From contig NZ_CP049263.1 in NCBI RefSeq assembly GCF_003048615.2, positions 1,550,001 through 1,614,000 on the forward strand: 64,000 nt of DNA, in the 5' to 3' direction. Below, one piece after another: positions 55,181-64,000 of this stretch. Under the pieces are notes generated by a model. The model ran no database searches. It had not been told where the DNA came from and saw nothing but the letters and a program-made list of their open reading frames with translations. The stretch comes from Campylobacter concisus. GTDB lineage: Bacteria > Campylobacterota > Campylobacteria > Campylobacterales > Campylobacteraceae. The stretch's first letter is position 1; every line of letters begins with the position of its first letter. The translations under genes were made by a program, and so were the position numbers.

Positions 55181-56059
55181 CTAAAATTCCCCGCTCATTT
55201 TATCTTTGTAGTTATTTAGGCTATTTTGACGCTCTTGTAAAAATGAGCCAAGTTTTTTCTTATTTTCTTCAAAAAATACCGCAAAGTCCTGCTCATTTTG
55301 GATCTTCTCTTCGCCAAAGCTATCAAGCATGACGTTTGAGCTGCCAACTATCACTAAATAGCGTCTATTTTCGTAGCTTAGAAGCATTAGCTTGTTTGTG
55401 CGATCAAGGTATTTTTCGTAGATGATATTGACGCCGCTATTTTGGTTTTTAAGTAGCCAGTTCATCGACTTTGTGTCGTTTTGTGGTTGATTTTGTGGCG
55501 TTTTAAATCCACTAAAGTCACTACTTTTTGAAGTGATATATCTTTTAAAAACATATAAAAATATAAGAAGCGCGATGAGCACACTTAGAACGATGAAGTA
55601 TCTCGAATCAATATTAACCATAGGTTCATTTTCTGTCTTTGGCGTGCTAGCAGTTTCTATCTTTGCGCTTGCTTGAGGCATATTTTGCACTTGTGTTTTT
55701 GTATTTTTTAGCGTTACGCGGATGCGAAGCCCGAAGCTGTCAGTTGTCTTTGAAGCATTTACGATGATCGCATCGTTTGAGCGTAAATTTAAAACTAAAG
55801 AGTTTTGCTTTGGCTCTATCTCAAGCTCTTGAATGATCTTTGAGTTTATATCCTTGTTCGCGCTTTGATCGTAGCTTAGAGAATTTAGTATCAAAGAGGT
55901 CGTATCTTTTTCACGCTTTTGAAAGATGTTGCCCTCATACGGCGCATCAAAGCTAAGCATGATGTCGACCCTGTCGGTGCGCTCATAGATGTTGTATGTT
56001 AGCAAGTTTGAGGCAAAGATCTGCGTAGCAAAAAGCACAAAAAATAGTACAAATTTCAT
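55181..56059 (-). CDS. FliO-like flagellar export membrane protein
   Basis: 292 aa. An N-terminal signal peptide (residues 1-16, ending IFA-S) is followed by a beta-rich periplasmic region, a membrane helix at about 154-172 and a cytoplasmic C-terminal domain. That domain (IIYEKYLDRTNKLMLLSYENRRYLVIVGSS region) has the FliO pattern of a basic strand followed by a hydrophobic 'yLvivG' turn. It overlaps fliN by ATGA, a context that supports FliO. FliO is poorly conserved, so the call rests on topology and neighbours. Confidence 0.7.
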   Translation of the reverse strand: MKFVLFFVLFATQIFASNLLTYNIYERTDRVDIMLSFDAPYEGNIFQKREKDTTSLILNSLSYDQSANKDINSKIIQELEIEPKQNSLVLNLRSNDAIIVNASKTTDSFGLRIRVTLKNTKTQVQNMPQASAKIETASTPKTENEPMVNIDSRYFIVLSVLIALLIFLYVFKRYITSKSSDFSGFKTPQNQPQNDTKSMNWLLKNQNSGVNIIYEKYLDRTNKLMLLSYENRRYLVIVGSSNVMLDSFGEEKIQNEQDFAVFFEENKKKLGSFLQERQNSLNNYKDKMSGEF

Positions 56060-56373
56060 AAAAGTTCTTTTTTGAAGTACTGAATAACTGACTTTGAGTC
56101 CAAAATTTCATTTATCCTGATGGCTAAATTTTTCTCATAAACCATTACTTCGCCTTTTCCAAAAATTCTATTATTTATATATAGCTCCACGCTCTCGCCA
56201 GCTGGTTTTTCGAGGTCTATGACCGAGCCAGCTTCAAATTTCAAAAGCTCATTTATGCTAACTGTGGTAGTTCCTAGCTCAGCTATAAAATCAACGCTTA
56301 TATCCATAAGCTCATCATAGCTCTTAAAAAGCCCTAGCTGTTCTAGTGTCTCTATCGCACCTTCGTCGTTCAT
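56056..56373 (-). CDS. fliN: Flagellar motor switch protein FliN
   Basis: 105 aa, consisting of a short N-terminal helix and one SpoA domain: DISVDFIAELGTTTVSINEL, then GSVIDLEKPAGESVELYINN and GKGEVMVYEKNLAIRI. FliN forms the C-ring base with FliM and helps dock the export apparatus. It is translationally coupled (ATGA) to both neighbours. Confidence 0.93.
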   Translation of the reverse strand: MNDEGAIETLEQLGLFKSYDELMDISVDFIAELGTTTVSINELLKFEAGSVIDLEKPAGESVELYINNRIFGKGEVMVYEKNLAIRINEILDSKSVIQYFKKELL

Positions 56374-56789
56374 TGTATCTTGTAGCCTATTTGAAATGTT
56401 CTATTTTTTATCTTATATATAAATTTCTCTTTTAGCTTTATGCCAAAATTCTCAACCTCGCCCAAAAACTCAGGCGTTCCGAGTTTATAAGCATTTGGCT
56501 CTTTTTCATTTAGCAAATTTTTAGCCTTGCCGATGATCTGATTAGCTATCTCTTTGCAAAGATCGTCCAGATCGCCACCATCGACATCTTCGTGACCAAA
56601 AAAGGCATTCATAAAAATTTTTAAAGTATCTTTTTTAAAAAATAGATAAAACTGATACTCGCTTTTACCCTTATAAACTGGTATGCTAGCCCCGTAAAAT
56701 CCTTTACCAAGGCTCTTGCCAAACTCTAAATCCAGCCCCAAAGTATCTTTGCAAAGATAGCTCGTGGCTTCATCTATAACTTTTCTCAT
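56370..56789 (-). CDS. CheX-like CheY-phosphatase family protein
   Basis: 139 aa. The CheC/CheX/FliY active-site pattern D-x3-E-x2-N is visible in DLCKEIANQIIGKAKNLL (E and N three apart, followed by G), preceded by the beta-strand GKGFYGASIPV. Such proteins dephosphorylate CheY-P at the flagellar switch. It is the first gene of the unit with fliN and the FliO-like gene. The alternative is a structural FliN-associated protein without catalytic activity. Confidence 0.7.
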   Translation of the reverse strand: MRKVIDEATSYLCKDTLGLDLEFGKSLGKGFYGASIPVYKGKSEYQFYLFFKKDTLKIFMNAFFGHEDVDGGDLDDLCKEIANQIIGKAKNLLNEKEPNAYKLGTPEFLGEVENFGIKLKEKFIYKIKNRTFQIGYKIQ

Positions 56790-56866
56790 ATCTCTTCCTT
56801 AAGACTTGAAATGCGCGTTAATTATACTTTGGCTTTACTAAATTAGCTATAAATTTATTAAGCATT

Positions 56867-57616
56867 TTAAAAGAGTTTATCGACCTCTTTAACTAGCTCT
56901 TTTGCGCTAAATTTGGCGCAAAGCTTGACTATTTGTGTGCCTATGATCGCAGCGTCAGCATATTTTTTCACTTCGCTAACATCATCTTTGTTTTTGATGC
57001 CAAAGCCCACAGCCACTGGCAGATCACTCTTCTTCTTAAGCTCTAGGACTAGATTTTTTATCCTATCTTCATCAGCTCTTTTTGAGCCGCTAACGCCGAT
57101 AGCACCTAGCACGTAGATAAACCCTGAGCCAAATTTTAATATCTCATCCGCCCTGCCCCCAGAAGTGACACTTATAAGTGGCACAAGGCATAAATTTAGC
57201 TCCTTGCACTTTAGAGCAAATTCCTCGCACTCCTCACAAGGAAGATCTGGCACGATAAAGCCACTAACTCCCGCCTCACGTGATCTTTTTAGAAATTTAT
57301 CAACGCCGTAAGCAAAGATGATGTTGTAATAAACTAGAAAAACAAGTGGCTTTGTCACTTTTGCTTTACAGCCCTCAAGCATATCAAAGACAACGTCGGT
57401 ATTTACGCCACTTTGAGCCGTCTCAAAGCTAGCTTGTGCGATGAGCTTGCCATCAGCCAGCGGGTCAGAGTACGGGATGCCGATCTCAAGCAGATCAAGC
57501 GTGCTCTCATCTAAATTTTCTAAAAATTCCTTAGTTTTTTCTAAGCTTGGATAACCAGCCACGATGTAGCCGATGTTTGCCTTTTTGCCGTTAAATGCGC
57601 TTTTTACCTTATCCAT
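56867..57616 (-). CDS. trpA: Tryptophan synthase alpha subunit
   Basis: 249 aa. It has catalytic Glu in [15 protein letters not shown] and the catalytic Asp in the same segment, then [11 protein letters not shown] and [10 protein letters not shown]. It cleaves indole-3-glycerol phosphate and channels indole to TrpB. It overlaps trpB by 8 bp and is last in the trp operon. Confidence 0.96.
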   Translation of the reverse strand: MDKVKSAFNGKKANIGYIVAGYPSLEKTKEFLENLDESTLDLLEIGIPYSDPLADGKLIAQASFETAQSGVNTDVVFDMLEGCKAKVTKPLVFLVYYNIIFAYGVDKFLKRSREAGVSGFIVPDLPCEECEEFALKCKELNLCLVPLISVTSGGRADEILKFGSGFIYVLGAIGVSGSKRADEDRIKNLVLELKKKSDLPVAVGFGIKNKDDVSEVKKYADAAIIGTQIVKLCAKFSAKELVKEVDKLF

Positions 57617-58790
57617 AAATTTTTCCTTTTTCGTAGCCGATGACTGTGTTTATGTCCTTATCGCCCCTGCCTGAGATATTTACGACGATGACGCTTTTTT
57701 TATCAAGTTTTGGACAAAGCTTCTCCAGATACGCCACCGCATGCGCGCTCTCGATAGCTGGGATGATGCCCTCCATCTTGCTTAGAAAATACAAGGCATT
57801 TATGCACTCATCGTCGGTCACGGCTTCGTATCTTACCCTTTTGATGTCATTTAAGTGAGCGTGCTCTGGGCCGATGCCTGGGTAGTCTAGGCCTGCTGAG
57901 ATGCTATGCACTGGCGAGATCATGCCGTATTCATCTTGCAAGACCGTCGTTTTCATGCCGTGGATGATGCCGGTTTTGCCTTTGCTAAGCGTAGCTGCGT
58001 GATAAGGCGTATCTATGCCAAGGCCGCCAGCTTCTATACCTACTAAATTTACGCTCTCATCATTTAAAAACGCACTAAAAATGCCAATAGCATTACTGCC
58101 GCCGCCAACGCAAGCGATGACGTAGTCGGCCTTTTTACCGTAGTCTGCAAGCTGGGCTTTGGCCTCTGTGCCGATCACGCTTTGGAAGTCACGCACGATC
58201 TTTGGATATGGGTGTGGGCCAACGGCTGAGCCAATGACATAAAATGCGCTTTCTATCTCATTTACCCACGCTTGTATGGCCGCAGTAGTCGCCTCTTTTA
58301 GCGTTTTTAAGCCATCTTCTACGCTCACCACTTTTGCGCCAAGAAGCTGCATGCGAAAGGCATTTAGCTGCTGTCTAGCCACGTCTGTTGCGCCCATATA
58401 TACGTCACACTCTAAGCCCAAAAGTGCTGCCGCAGTCGCTGTTGCCACGCCGTGCTGACCAGCTCCAGTCTCAGCTAAAATTTTCTTTTTACCCATCTTT
58501 TTAGCAAGCAGCGCTTGAGCTAGGGCGTTATTTATCTTGTGCGCGCCCGTGTGGTTTAGATCCTCACGCTTGAGGTAAATTTCATGTCCGTAGTGCTCGC
58601 TCAGACGCTTTGCAAAAAAGAGCGGACTAGGCCTGCCAACGTAGTTTTTAAGCAGATCATCAAGCTCGTCTTTAAACTCTTTTGTCTTTGCGATGCTCTC
58701 ATAAGCATTTTCTAGCTCATCAAGGGCAAACATCACCGTCTCAGGCACGAACTGCCCGCCAAATTTTCCAAAATACGCCTTATTATTCAT
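57609..58790 (-). CDS. trpB: Tryptophan synthase beta subunit
   Basis: 393 aa. PLP lysine is in [12 protein letters not shown], the glycine-rich phosphate loop is [10 protein letters not shown], and [14 protein letters not shown] is typical. It condenses indole with serine. Length matches TrpB1. It overlaps trpF by 8 bp. Confidence 0.97.
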   Translation of the reverse strand: MNNKAYFGKFGGQFVPETVMFALDELENAYESIAKTKEFKDELDDLLKNYVGRPSPLFFAKRLSEHYGHEIYLKREDLNHTGAHKINNALAQALLAKKMGKKKILAETGAGQHGVATATAAALLGLECDVYMGATDVARQQLNAFRMQLLGAKVVSVEDGLKTLKEATTAAIQAWVNEIESAFYVIGSAVGPHPYPKIVRDFQSVIGTEAKAQLADYGKKADYVIACVGGGSNAIGIFSAFLNDESVNLVGIEAGGLGIDTPYHAATLSKGKTGIIHGMKTTVLQDEYGMISPVHSISAGLDYPGIGPEHAHLNDIKRVRYEAVTDDECINALYFLSKMEGIIPAIESAHAVAYLEKLCPKLDKKSVIVVNISGRGDKDINTVIGYEKGKIYG

Positions 58791-59394
58791 CTTCTACCTC
58801 ACCTATGATCTTTAAAATTCTCTCTATCTTTTGCACATCTTTTATGCCGTTTTCGTCCTCGACTTTTGAGTTGATATCGACTAGATATGGCTTAAATTTC
58901 AGCGCTTCTTTGATATTGTGCTCGCCTATACCCCCAGCCATGCCAAATTTAAATTTAACCTCTTTTAAAATTTCCCACTCAAAGCTAGTGCCGTTTCCTC
59001 CAGCATTTTCGCCCTTGCAGTCAAAAAGCGCCATGTCAAAATGCTTAAAATCAACCTCTGGCAAGCTATCTTTCACGCTAAAAACCTGCCAGATCTCAAG
59101 CCCCATATCTTTTAAATTTGCCTCTAAATTTTCACTCATCACTCCATGCACCTGAGCTACGTCAAGACCAGTAAACTGGCAAATTTCCATTATCTCGCAC
59201 TCACTTTGCTCCGCAAAAACGCCAACTACTTTTTTGCCCTTGCTGTGAGCAAATTTCGCTATCTGTCTAGCTAAATTTAGCTCGACCTTTCTTTTGCTTT
59301 TGGCAAATATCAGCCCGATAAAATCAACATCCAAAGCACAAACCGCACTTGCCTCATCTAGCGTTTTGATGCCACAAATTTTAACTAGCGCCAT
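58783..59394 (-). CDS. trpF: Phosphoribosylanthranilate isomerase
   Basis: 203 aa TIM barrel. [12 protein letters not shown] carries the catalytic Cys and [15 protein letters not shown] follows; [15 protein letters not shown] and AGGIGEHNI are later signatures. It acts after TrpD in tryptophan synthesis. It overlaps trpGD by 1 bp. A separate trpC is not in the window. Confidence 0.93.
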   Translation of the reverse strand: MALVKICGIKTLDEASAVCALDVDFIGLIFAKSKRKVELNLARQIAKFAHSKGKKVVGVFAEQSECEIMEICQFTGLDVAQVHGVMSENLEANLKDMGLEIWQVFSVKDSLPEVDFKHFDMALFDCKGENAGGNGTSFEWEILKEVKFKFGMAGGIGEHNIKEALKFKPYLVDINSKVEDENGIKDVQKIERILKIIGEVEDE

Positions 59395-60998
59395 TACGCT
59401 TGCGCCCTTATAAACTCTTCATAAAATTTATACGCCTTGCCTGAATTTATCGCTTCAAGCACCATTTTTTTGGCCTCGTCTGGGCTCTTTGCGCCATCAG
59501 CTGCGTAGAGTGCAAACATCGCATTAAAGACCACGATGTCAAATTTCGCCCCCTGCTCCTCGCCTTTTAGCGTGCGGATCAAAGTTTTGGCGTTTTCTTC
59601 AGGTGTGCCGCCCTCGATGTTGCTGTGAAGTGCTCTTTTAAAGCCAAACTGCTCTGGCGTGATGCTGTATTCAAAAATTTCGCCATTTTTTAGCTCCACA
59701 ACGCTTGTTTCATTGCAAAGCGTGATCTCATCAAGTCCGTCATCGCCGCGAACGACTAGAGCGTGCTTTCTGCCAAGAATTTTAAGCGTCTGGGCGTAGA
59801 GTTTTAGAACGGGCTTATGATAGACGCCAACTAGCTGGTTTGTAAGGTTTAAATTTGGATTTAAAAGCGGTCCAAGCACGTTAAATACGGTTCTTATGCC
59901 AAGTCTTTGGCGCACTTCTCTCACCTCGCCAACTAGCGGATGGAAAAATGGCGCGTGGAAAAAGGCTAAATTTTTACTAGCCAAATTTTCTCGCTGTTTT
60001 GCCAGTGATTTTTCACTTTTTACGCCTAAAATTTCAAGCACATCAGAGCTGCCAGACTTGCTTGAAACTGCCTTGTTACCGTGTTTTGCGACCTTTATAC
60101 CAAGGCTTGCAAGGATAAATGCCACCGTAGTTGAGATATTTATCGTCTTAAAGCCATCGCCGCCAGTGCCGCAAAGATCGATCATAGGCGTATCGTCACG
60201 GTAAGTTTGCGAGTATTTTAGGATATTTTTTGCAAGCGCAGCGAGACTTTTTGGATAGAGGCTCTTTTCGCTAATAAGCACCAAAAGGGCTGAGAGCTGC
60301 ACGATCTCGTACTCTTTGCTGGCTATTATCTCGCAAATTTGCTCAAAGTCGCTATCATCAAGCGGGATGTTTTCTTGAAGCTTGATAAGATATGGCTTGA
60401 GTGAGCGAATTTTTGGCTCTTTTACCTCTTCTTTTGCCTTGTAATTTACAAAATTTTCAACTATCTTTTTGCCGTATTGCGTGAAGTAGCTCTCAGGGTG
60501 AAACTGGATGCCAAAGATCGGCTTATCTTTTACGCTAAGTGCCATAACTACGCCATCATCGCTCACCGCATCAGCGCTTAAGCTAGCTGGGAGCTCATCG
60601 ACATAGAGCGAGTGGTAGCGCATAACCTCAAAACGCTCAGGCAGCCCTGCAAAGAGTGGCTCTTTATTTTTCACGTCGATAAATGAGGTCTTGCCGTGAA
60701 GTGGGTCGTCTAGTCTTTTTATCTTTGCGCCGAAACTAAGCCCTATGGCTTGGTGTCCAAGACAAATTCCAAGTACTGGCACGCCAAGGTCTGCTTTTAA
60801 AATTTCTAGGCAAACTCCGCTATCTTTTGGATGCTTTGGACCTGGGCTTAGGATGATCTTACTTGGGTTTAGTTTTTTGATCTCTTCAAGCGTTATCTTG
60901 TCGTTTCTAACGCATCTAACCTCTTCGCTGGTGAGCTCTTTTACGTACTGCTCGACGTTGAAGACAAAACTATCGTAGTTATCTATAAGTAAAATCAA
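59394..60998 (-). CDS. trpD: Bifunctional anthranilate synthase component II / phosphoribosyltransferase (TrpGD fusion)
   Basis: 534 aa fusion. Residues 1-195 are a class I glutamine amidotransferase with nucleophile C79 in LGICLGHQAIG and FHPESYFT. Residues 205-534 are anthranilate phosphoribosyltransferase with DLCGTGGDGFKTIN and KHGNKAVSSKSGSSD. The start is TTG at 60998, giving the conserved MILLIDNYDSF; AAAGGATAGAG lies upstream. It needs TrpE as partner, but trpE is not upstream: recR lies there. Confidence 0.95.
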   Translation of the reverse strand: MILLIDNYDSFVFNVEQYVKELTSEEVRCVRNDKITLEEIKKLNPSKIILSPGPKHPKDSGVCLEILKADLGVPVLGICLGHQAIGLSFGAKIKRLDDPLHGKTSFIDVKNKEPLFAGLPERFEVMRYHSLYVDELPASLSADAVSDDGVVMALSVKDKPIFGIQFHPESYFTQYGKKIVENFVNYKAKEEVKEPKIRSLKPYLIKLQENIPLDDSDFEQICEIIASKEYEIVQLSALLVLISEKSLYPKSLAALAKNILKYSQTYRDDTPMIDLCGTGGDGFKTINISTTVAFILASLGIKVAKHGNKAVSSKSGSSDVLEILGVKSEKSLAKQRENLASKNLAFFHAPFFHPLVGEVREVRQRLGIRTVFNVLGPLLNPNLNLTNQLVGVYHKPVLKLYAQTLKILGRKHALVVRGDDGLDEITLCNETSVVELKNGEIFEYSITPEQFGFKRALHSNIEGGTPEENAKTLIRTLKGEEQGAKFDIVVFNAMFALYAADGAKSPDEAKKMVLEAINSGKAYKFYEEFIRAQA

Positions 60999-61058
60999 TC
61001 TCTATCCTTTTAAATTTAGTGGCGATTGCGCGGACTAAATATTATAAATTTAGGTGAG

Positions 61059-61064
61059 ATTATA
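61059..61064 (-). promoter_or_regulatory. Candidate -10 box for trp operon
   Basis: On the minus strand TTATAATCTC gives TATAAT 61 bases before the trpGD start; a second TATAAT lies at 61041-61046. Either could be used. No trp attenuator or leader peptide is evident. Confidence 0.4.
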
Positions 61065-61081
61065 ACTAAAAGAAATTTTAA

Positions 61082-61654
61082 TTAGGCTTTTGTGCGGCTC
61101 TCGTAGGCTTTTAGGAGTGAGAGCATATCGACATTTTCTAAATTTACGCCAGTTGGCACGCCCTGAGCGATCTTACTAAATGAAATTTCACTCATGCCAA
61201 GCTTGTCCTCGACATAAAGCATGAGAGCGTCTGAATTTAGCCCTGGCGTAAAGGCAAAGACGACCTCTTTTGAGCCATTTTGCTTGATAGCGCTTCGCAG
61301 CCTCTCTATGGCGTCCTCATCGATCTCGTCAAGCACGAAGTAAAGGCCGTTGTAGATGCCATTTTGCTCAAAAACCAAGATATCTTTTGGGCTCTCAACT
61401 AGCAAGATGACCTCGCTATCCCTGCTCTCGTCGCTGCAAATGTCGCAAATTTCATTTTCGCTTAGCCCACCACAACGCTCACAGCGTTTGATAAACCTTA
61501 CTGCGTCTTCGATATTTTGCGCGAGCCTTAGCCCCGCAAAGCTATCTTGCATGCAGACAAAGTAGGCAAATCTCGCGGCTGATTTTTTACCGACACCTGG
61601 CAGCTTAGCAAAAGACTCAGTTAGTTCGTTAAATTTCTCTAAGCCCCTTTTCAT
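61082..61654 (-). CDS. recR: Recombination protein RecR
   Basis: 190 aa. It has an N-terminal helix-hairpin-helix (LPGVGKKSAARFA), a C4 zinc finger (CERCGG...CDICSD) and a TOPRIM domain (VILLVESPKDILVFE). It works with RecO/RecF in recombinational repair. It overlaps racS by ATGA, the order recR beside racS as in C. jejuni. Confidence 0.96.
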   Translation of the reverse strand: MKRGLEKFNELTESFAKLPGVGKKSAARFAYFVCMQDSFAGLRLAQNIEDAVRFIKRCERCGGLSENEICDICSDESRDSEVILLVESPKDILVFEQNGIYNGLYFVLDEIDEDAIERLRSAIKQNGSKEVVFAFTPGLNSDALMLYVEDKLGMSEISFSKIAQGVPTGVNLENVDMLSLLKAYESRTKA

Positions 61655-62907
61655 GCGCGTTTTGCCTTTGCTCGAAGTAAAATTTTAAAGACATGATAGC
61701 CGTCTTCATAGTCATAAGCAAGCTCAAATTTTTGCATCTGGCAAATTTGCTCGATGATGTAAAGTCCAAGCCCCATGCCGCTTCCCGCACTCACCTTGTC
61801 GCCTCTTACAAAGGCTTGTTTATAGTAATCAATCGGATGATTTAGCTTTTTACCTAAATTTTTAACCGCTATAAATTCGCTATCGCAGATCAAAATGGCT
61901 TTCTTGTCCTCTGCGTATTTTAGGGCATTGTCTATCAAATTTTTAATCGCCAAACTAAAAAGCTGAAAATCCACTCTTAATATGACGTCATCTCTGATGT
62001 CACAGCTCACACGCTCCTCAAATTTATCAAGCATGAGCATATCTTGCACCTGCTCCAAAATGAGCGAGAAATGGCACTCTTGATAGTTTAGCGCGTAGCT
62101 TTTTGAAAGGAGCTGCTCGACCTTGCTAAATTCATTTATCAGCATCTCAAGGCGCTCAAAAACGTTTATGAGCCTCATCTTTTGAGTGTCGTTTGCAACC
62201 ATCTCAGAGACGATCCTACCCTTGCCTATAGGCGTCTTTAGCTCATGCATGATCGCACGTAAAAATAGCTGCCTTGAGCGAATTAACTCTCTGATCTTGC
62301 AAACGGCGTTGTCAAATTCAACTGCGACCTGCCCGATCTCGTCTTGCTCGTTTTCATTTAACCTAGCAGTCATCGCCATCTCCATGTTTCCGCTGGCAAA
62401 TTTTCTGATATCTTTGCTAAGTCTTCTAAGCGGCAAAAGGCTTCTAAGCACCGAAACATAAAGCGAGATAAGTAGAGCCGAGATGATCAAAAATGCCACC
62501 CAAAGCGGATCATTTACGTGTCTTGCGTCGTTGCTCTCAAGTAGCAGCTGAAAAGATGGATTTTTGATAAGTAGATACAAATCGCCTTTGTAATTAACCG
62601 ACTGCATCATGCCAAGAGGCGTGTGCTGCGTAAAAATGGCGTTTCCGCTTGTAGTAACAGAGGTGGCTAAATTTTTGTTGCCGACATATTCTAGGTTGAA
62701 ATTTTTAAAGTAGTGCTCTAAATCTCTTGGGGGATTGCCACGCTCGTAAAGCGCCACAAGATAGTTCATAGCGCTTATTTGTTTGTCTTTTAGCTTCTCA
62801 AGCGCACTTTCTTGCTGAATGTTTGCAAATGTCACAAAGAGCAAGCACATCAGCGAGAAAGCGATGGCAAAGATGATAGTTATCTTGGTGGTTATGGAGT
62901 ATTTCAT
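61651..62907 (-). CDS. racS: Sensor histidine kinase RacS
   Basis: 418 aa. Two membrane helices (about 8-30 and 135-155) enclose a periplasmic region of about 105 residues, followed by a HAMP domain (RSLLPLRRLSKDIRKFA). The H-box is IMHELKTPIGKG with H221; N box NLIDNALKYA and G2 GSGMGLGLYII are present. It is coupled to racR through ATGA. In C. jejuni RacRS governs growth-temperature and nitrate/fumarate-linked responses. Confidence 0.9.
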   Translation of the reverse strand: MKYSITTKITIIFAIAFSLMCLLFVTFANIQQESALEKLKDKQISAMNYLVALYERGNPPRDLEHYFKNFNLEYVGNKNLATSVTTSGNAIFTQHTPLGMMQSVNYKGDLYLLIKNPSFQLLLESNDARHVNDPLWVAFLIISALLISLYVSVLRSLLPLRRLSKDIRKFASGNMEMAMTARLNENEQDEIGQVAVEFDNAVCKIRELIRSRQLFLRAIMHELKTPIGKGRIVSEMVANDTQKMRLINVFERLEMLINEFSKVEQLLSKSYALNYQECHFSLILEQVQDMLMLDKFEERVSCDIRDDVILRVDFQLFSLAIKNLIDNALKYAEDKKAILICDSEFIAVKNLGKKLNHPIDYYKQAFVRGDKVSAGSGMGLGLYIIEQICQMQKFELAYDYEDGYHVFKILLRAKAKRA

Positions 62908-63575
62908 CCGATAAGCTTATATCCTATGCCTCTAACTGAAAATATATGTTTTGGCGCTTTTGAGCTGTCGCCGATCTTTGTTCTAAGGCGTCCGATGATG
63001 ACATCTAGGCTCTTTGAGTCCTTATCTTTTAGGCTCTTGCAGTTATAAACTAGCTGCTCGCGAGATACTGAAAAGCTGTGCTGTTTGATGAGATAGGTTA
63101 AAATTTCATACTCAGCAGGTGTTAGAGCAAGGGCTTCATTATTAAAGTAAATTTCATGGCGCTTGTCGTCTATCCTAAATGCGCTATCAACGACCTCTTC
63201 TTGAACTTCGTTTGTCTTTTTATATCTTCTAATAAGACTTGTGATACGAGCATACATCTCTTTTGGATCGTATGGTTTTGGCAAATAATCATCCGCTCCA
63301 AGCTGAAGTCCAACGACCTTGTCGCTGATGTCACTGCGAGCCGAGCTTATGATGATAGGGATGTCGTATTTTTGGCGAATTTCTTTGCAAACCTCAAGAC
63401 CGTCAATGCCAGGTAATGTAAGGTCAAGTATGAGCAGGTCGTAGTTTTTTATCCCTGCGCTTAGCCCTAGATATGGGTCTTCAAAGTTAGTCACTTTTAT
63501 ATTAAAACTATCAAGATATTCAGATAAAATTTGTGCAAATTCTGGATCGTCTTCTATCATTAAAACGTTAATCAT
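62904..63575 (-). CDS. racR: Response regulator RacR (OmpR family)
   Basis: 223 aa. The receiver domain has E8, D9 and D10 and phospho-acceptor D51 (LILDLTLPGIDG), with K101-region PKPYDPKEM. The DNA-binding wing contains LTPAEYEILTYLIKQHSFSV and RGIGYKLIG. Position beside recR/racS and divergent dnaJ matches C. jejuni racR. AAAGGATG precedes the ATG. Confidence 0.92.
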   Translation of the reverse strand: MINVLMIEDDPEFAQILSEYLDSFNIKVTNFEDPYLGLSAGIKNYDLLILDLTLPGIDGLEVCKEIRQKYDIPIIISSARSDISDKVVGLQLGADDYLPKPYDPKEMYARITSLIRRYKKTNEVQEEVVDSAFRIDDKRHEIYFNNEALALTPAEYEILTYLIKQHSFSVSREQLVYNCKSLKDKDSKSLDVIIGRLRTKIGDSSKAPKHIFSVRGIGYKLIG

Positions 63576-63606
63576 AAATCATCCTTTTCATTGAAAAATA
63601 GTAGAG

Positions 63607-63612
63607 ATTATA
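63607..63612 (-). promoter_or_regulatory. -10 box for racR
   Basis: Minus-strand CCGTATAATCTC gives TATAAT 32 bases upstream of the racR ATG, in the 123-bp divergent region shared with dnaJ. Confidence 0.55.
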
Positions 63613-63655
63613 CGGCAAAAATGTAAATTCTTTTTTAAATTTAAACTTTTTTGGA

Positions 63656-63661
63656 TAAAAT
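63656..63661 (+). promoter_or_regulatory. -10 box for dnaJ
   Basis: GGATAAAATC fits gnTAnaAT; TAAAAT lies 38 bases upstream of the dnaJ GTG start. T-rich sequence precedes it. No HrcA CIRCE element is visible. Confidence 0.5.
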
Positions 63662-63698
63662 CTCACATTTAAAATAAGCTTAATAAACAAGGAAAAAT

Positions 63699-64000
63699 GT
63701 GGAGTTTGATTATTACGAGATCCTTGAAATTTCAAGAAATGCAAGTGGCGACGAGATAAAAAAAGCCTTTAGAAAGCTCGCTTTAAAATACCACCCAGAC
63801 AGAAACGCTGGCGACAAAGAGGCTGAGCATAAATTTAAACAGATAAACGAAGCCTATCAGGTCTTAAGCGATGAGCAAAAGCGCTCAATCTACGACAGAT
63901 ACGGCAAAGAAGGGCTTGAGGGTAGATTTGGCAGTGGCGGTGGCTTTAGCGCTGATTTTGACCTTTCAGACATTTTTGACTCGTTTTTTGGAGGCGGTTT
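63699..64000 (+). CDS. dnaJ: Chaperone DnaJ (partial, 3' end outside window)
   Basis: 100 residues plus two bases are visible. The start is GTG at 63699 ([16 protein letters not shown]); an out-of-frame ATG one base before gives nothing. AAGGA lies 5 bases upstream. The J domain has the HPD motif in [14 protein letters not shown], followed by a Gly/Phe-rich region ([16 protein letters not shown]). It stimulates DnaK ATPase. The Gly/Phe region directly after the J domain favours DnaJ over CbpA, as does the racR neighbour. Confidence 0.9.
   Translation, partial: MEFDYYEILEISRNASGDEIKKAFRKLALKYHPDRNAGDKEAEHKFKQINEAYQVLSDEQKRSIYDRYGKEGLEGRFGSGGGFSADFDLSDIFDSFFGGG

Overview
The window is chromosomal DNA of a Campylobacter. 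A Campylobacter concisus-like species is the best guess, inferred from protein sequence and gene order; no rRNA gene is present to settle it. Gene strings match the C. jejuni order as I remember it: argS-tatA-gmk-acidic protein-fliR; fdxA/ndk/DUF177/rpmF/plsX/fabH beside ahpC; folB-cosR; fliN beside the trp genes; and recR-racS-racR beside dnaJ. The DNA is AT-rich, with many 4-bp ATGA overlaps and several TTG starts. No tRNA, rRNA, CRISPR array, insertion sequence or prophage was seen.

Layout. (1) 1-13534, minus strand: one long, very AT-rich surface-polysaccharide operon. wbpB-wbpE-wbpD make a UDP-diacetamido-glucuronic acid. Downstream lie an epimerase, a transglutaminase-like gene split by a G8 tract (a probable phase-variable switch, now OFF), a second DegT aminotransferase, an AsnB-type amidotransferase, another epimerase, a metallophosphoesterase, an ATP-grasp enzyme, two divergent polysaccharide-deacetylase-like genes around a formyltransferase, and an LpxD-like acyltransferase cut by the window edge. 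Together they suggest an amidated, N-acylated or N-formylated aminosugar glycan. (2) 13567-19900, minus: argS, tatA, gmk, an acidic protein with a receiver-like N-terminus, fliR and gpmI. (3) 19980-22785, plus: mraY, an unknown gene and murD. (4) 22959-29690, plus: two tandem LapA/RTX-type secreted adhesins sharing an N-terminal retention module, a PA14-like module and a C-terminal secretion module. The larger also carries Ig-like repeats with EF-hand-type calcium loops. (5) 29717-39446: an exonuclease, then lipooligosaccharide core assembly (waaC, lipid A acyltransferase, three further glycosyltransferase genes, a pair of convergent polysaccharide deacetylases, another glycosyltransferase and an O-antigen ligase-type gene).

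(6) 39496-54581: uvrA (minus), then plus-strand housekeeping genes: fdxA, ndk, DUF177, rpmF, plsX, fabH, ahpC, a PilZ protein, a HerA-like ATPase, plsY, folB, cosR with an adjacent histidine kinase, and a Ppx/GppA phosphatase. (7) 54582-55180: a 599-bp noncoding gap between convergent genes, holding a 19-bp direct repeat and several hairpin-like inverted repeats. (8) 55181-60998, minus: a FliO-like protein, FliN, a CheX-like protein, then trpA-trpB-trpF-trpGD with no trpE upstream. (9) 61082-64000: recR-racS-racR (minus) and the start of divergent dnaJ (plus).

The window is dominated by cell-surface biology. The most notable parts are the phase-variable glycan operon, the paired retention-module adhesins, and a CosR that keeps the canonical phospho-acceptor Asp and has a kinase next to it.
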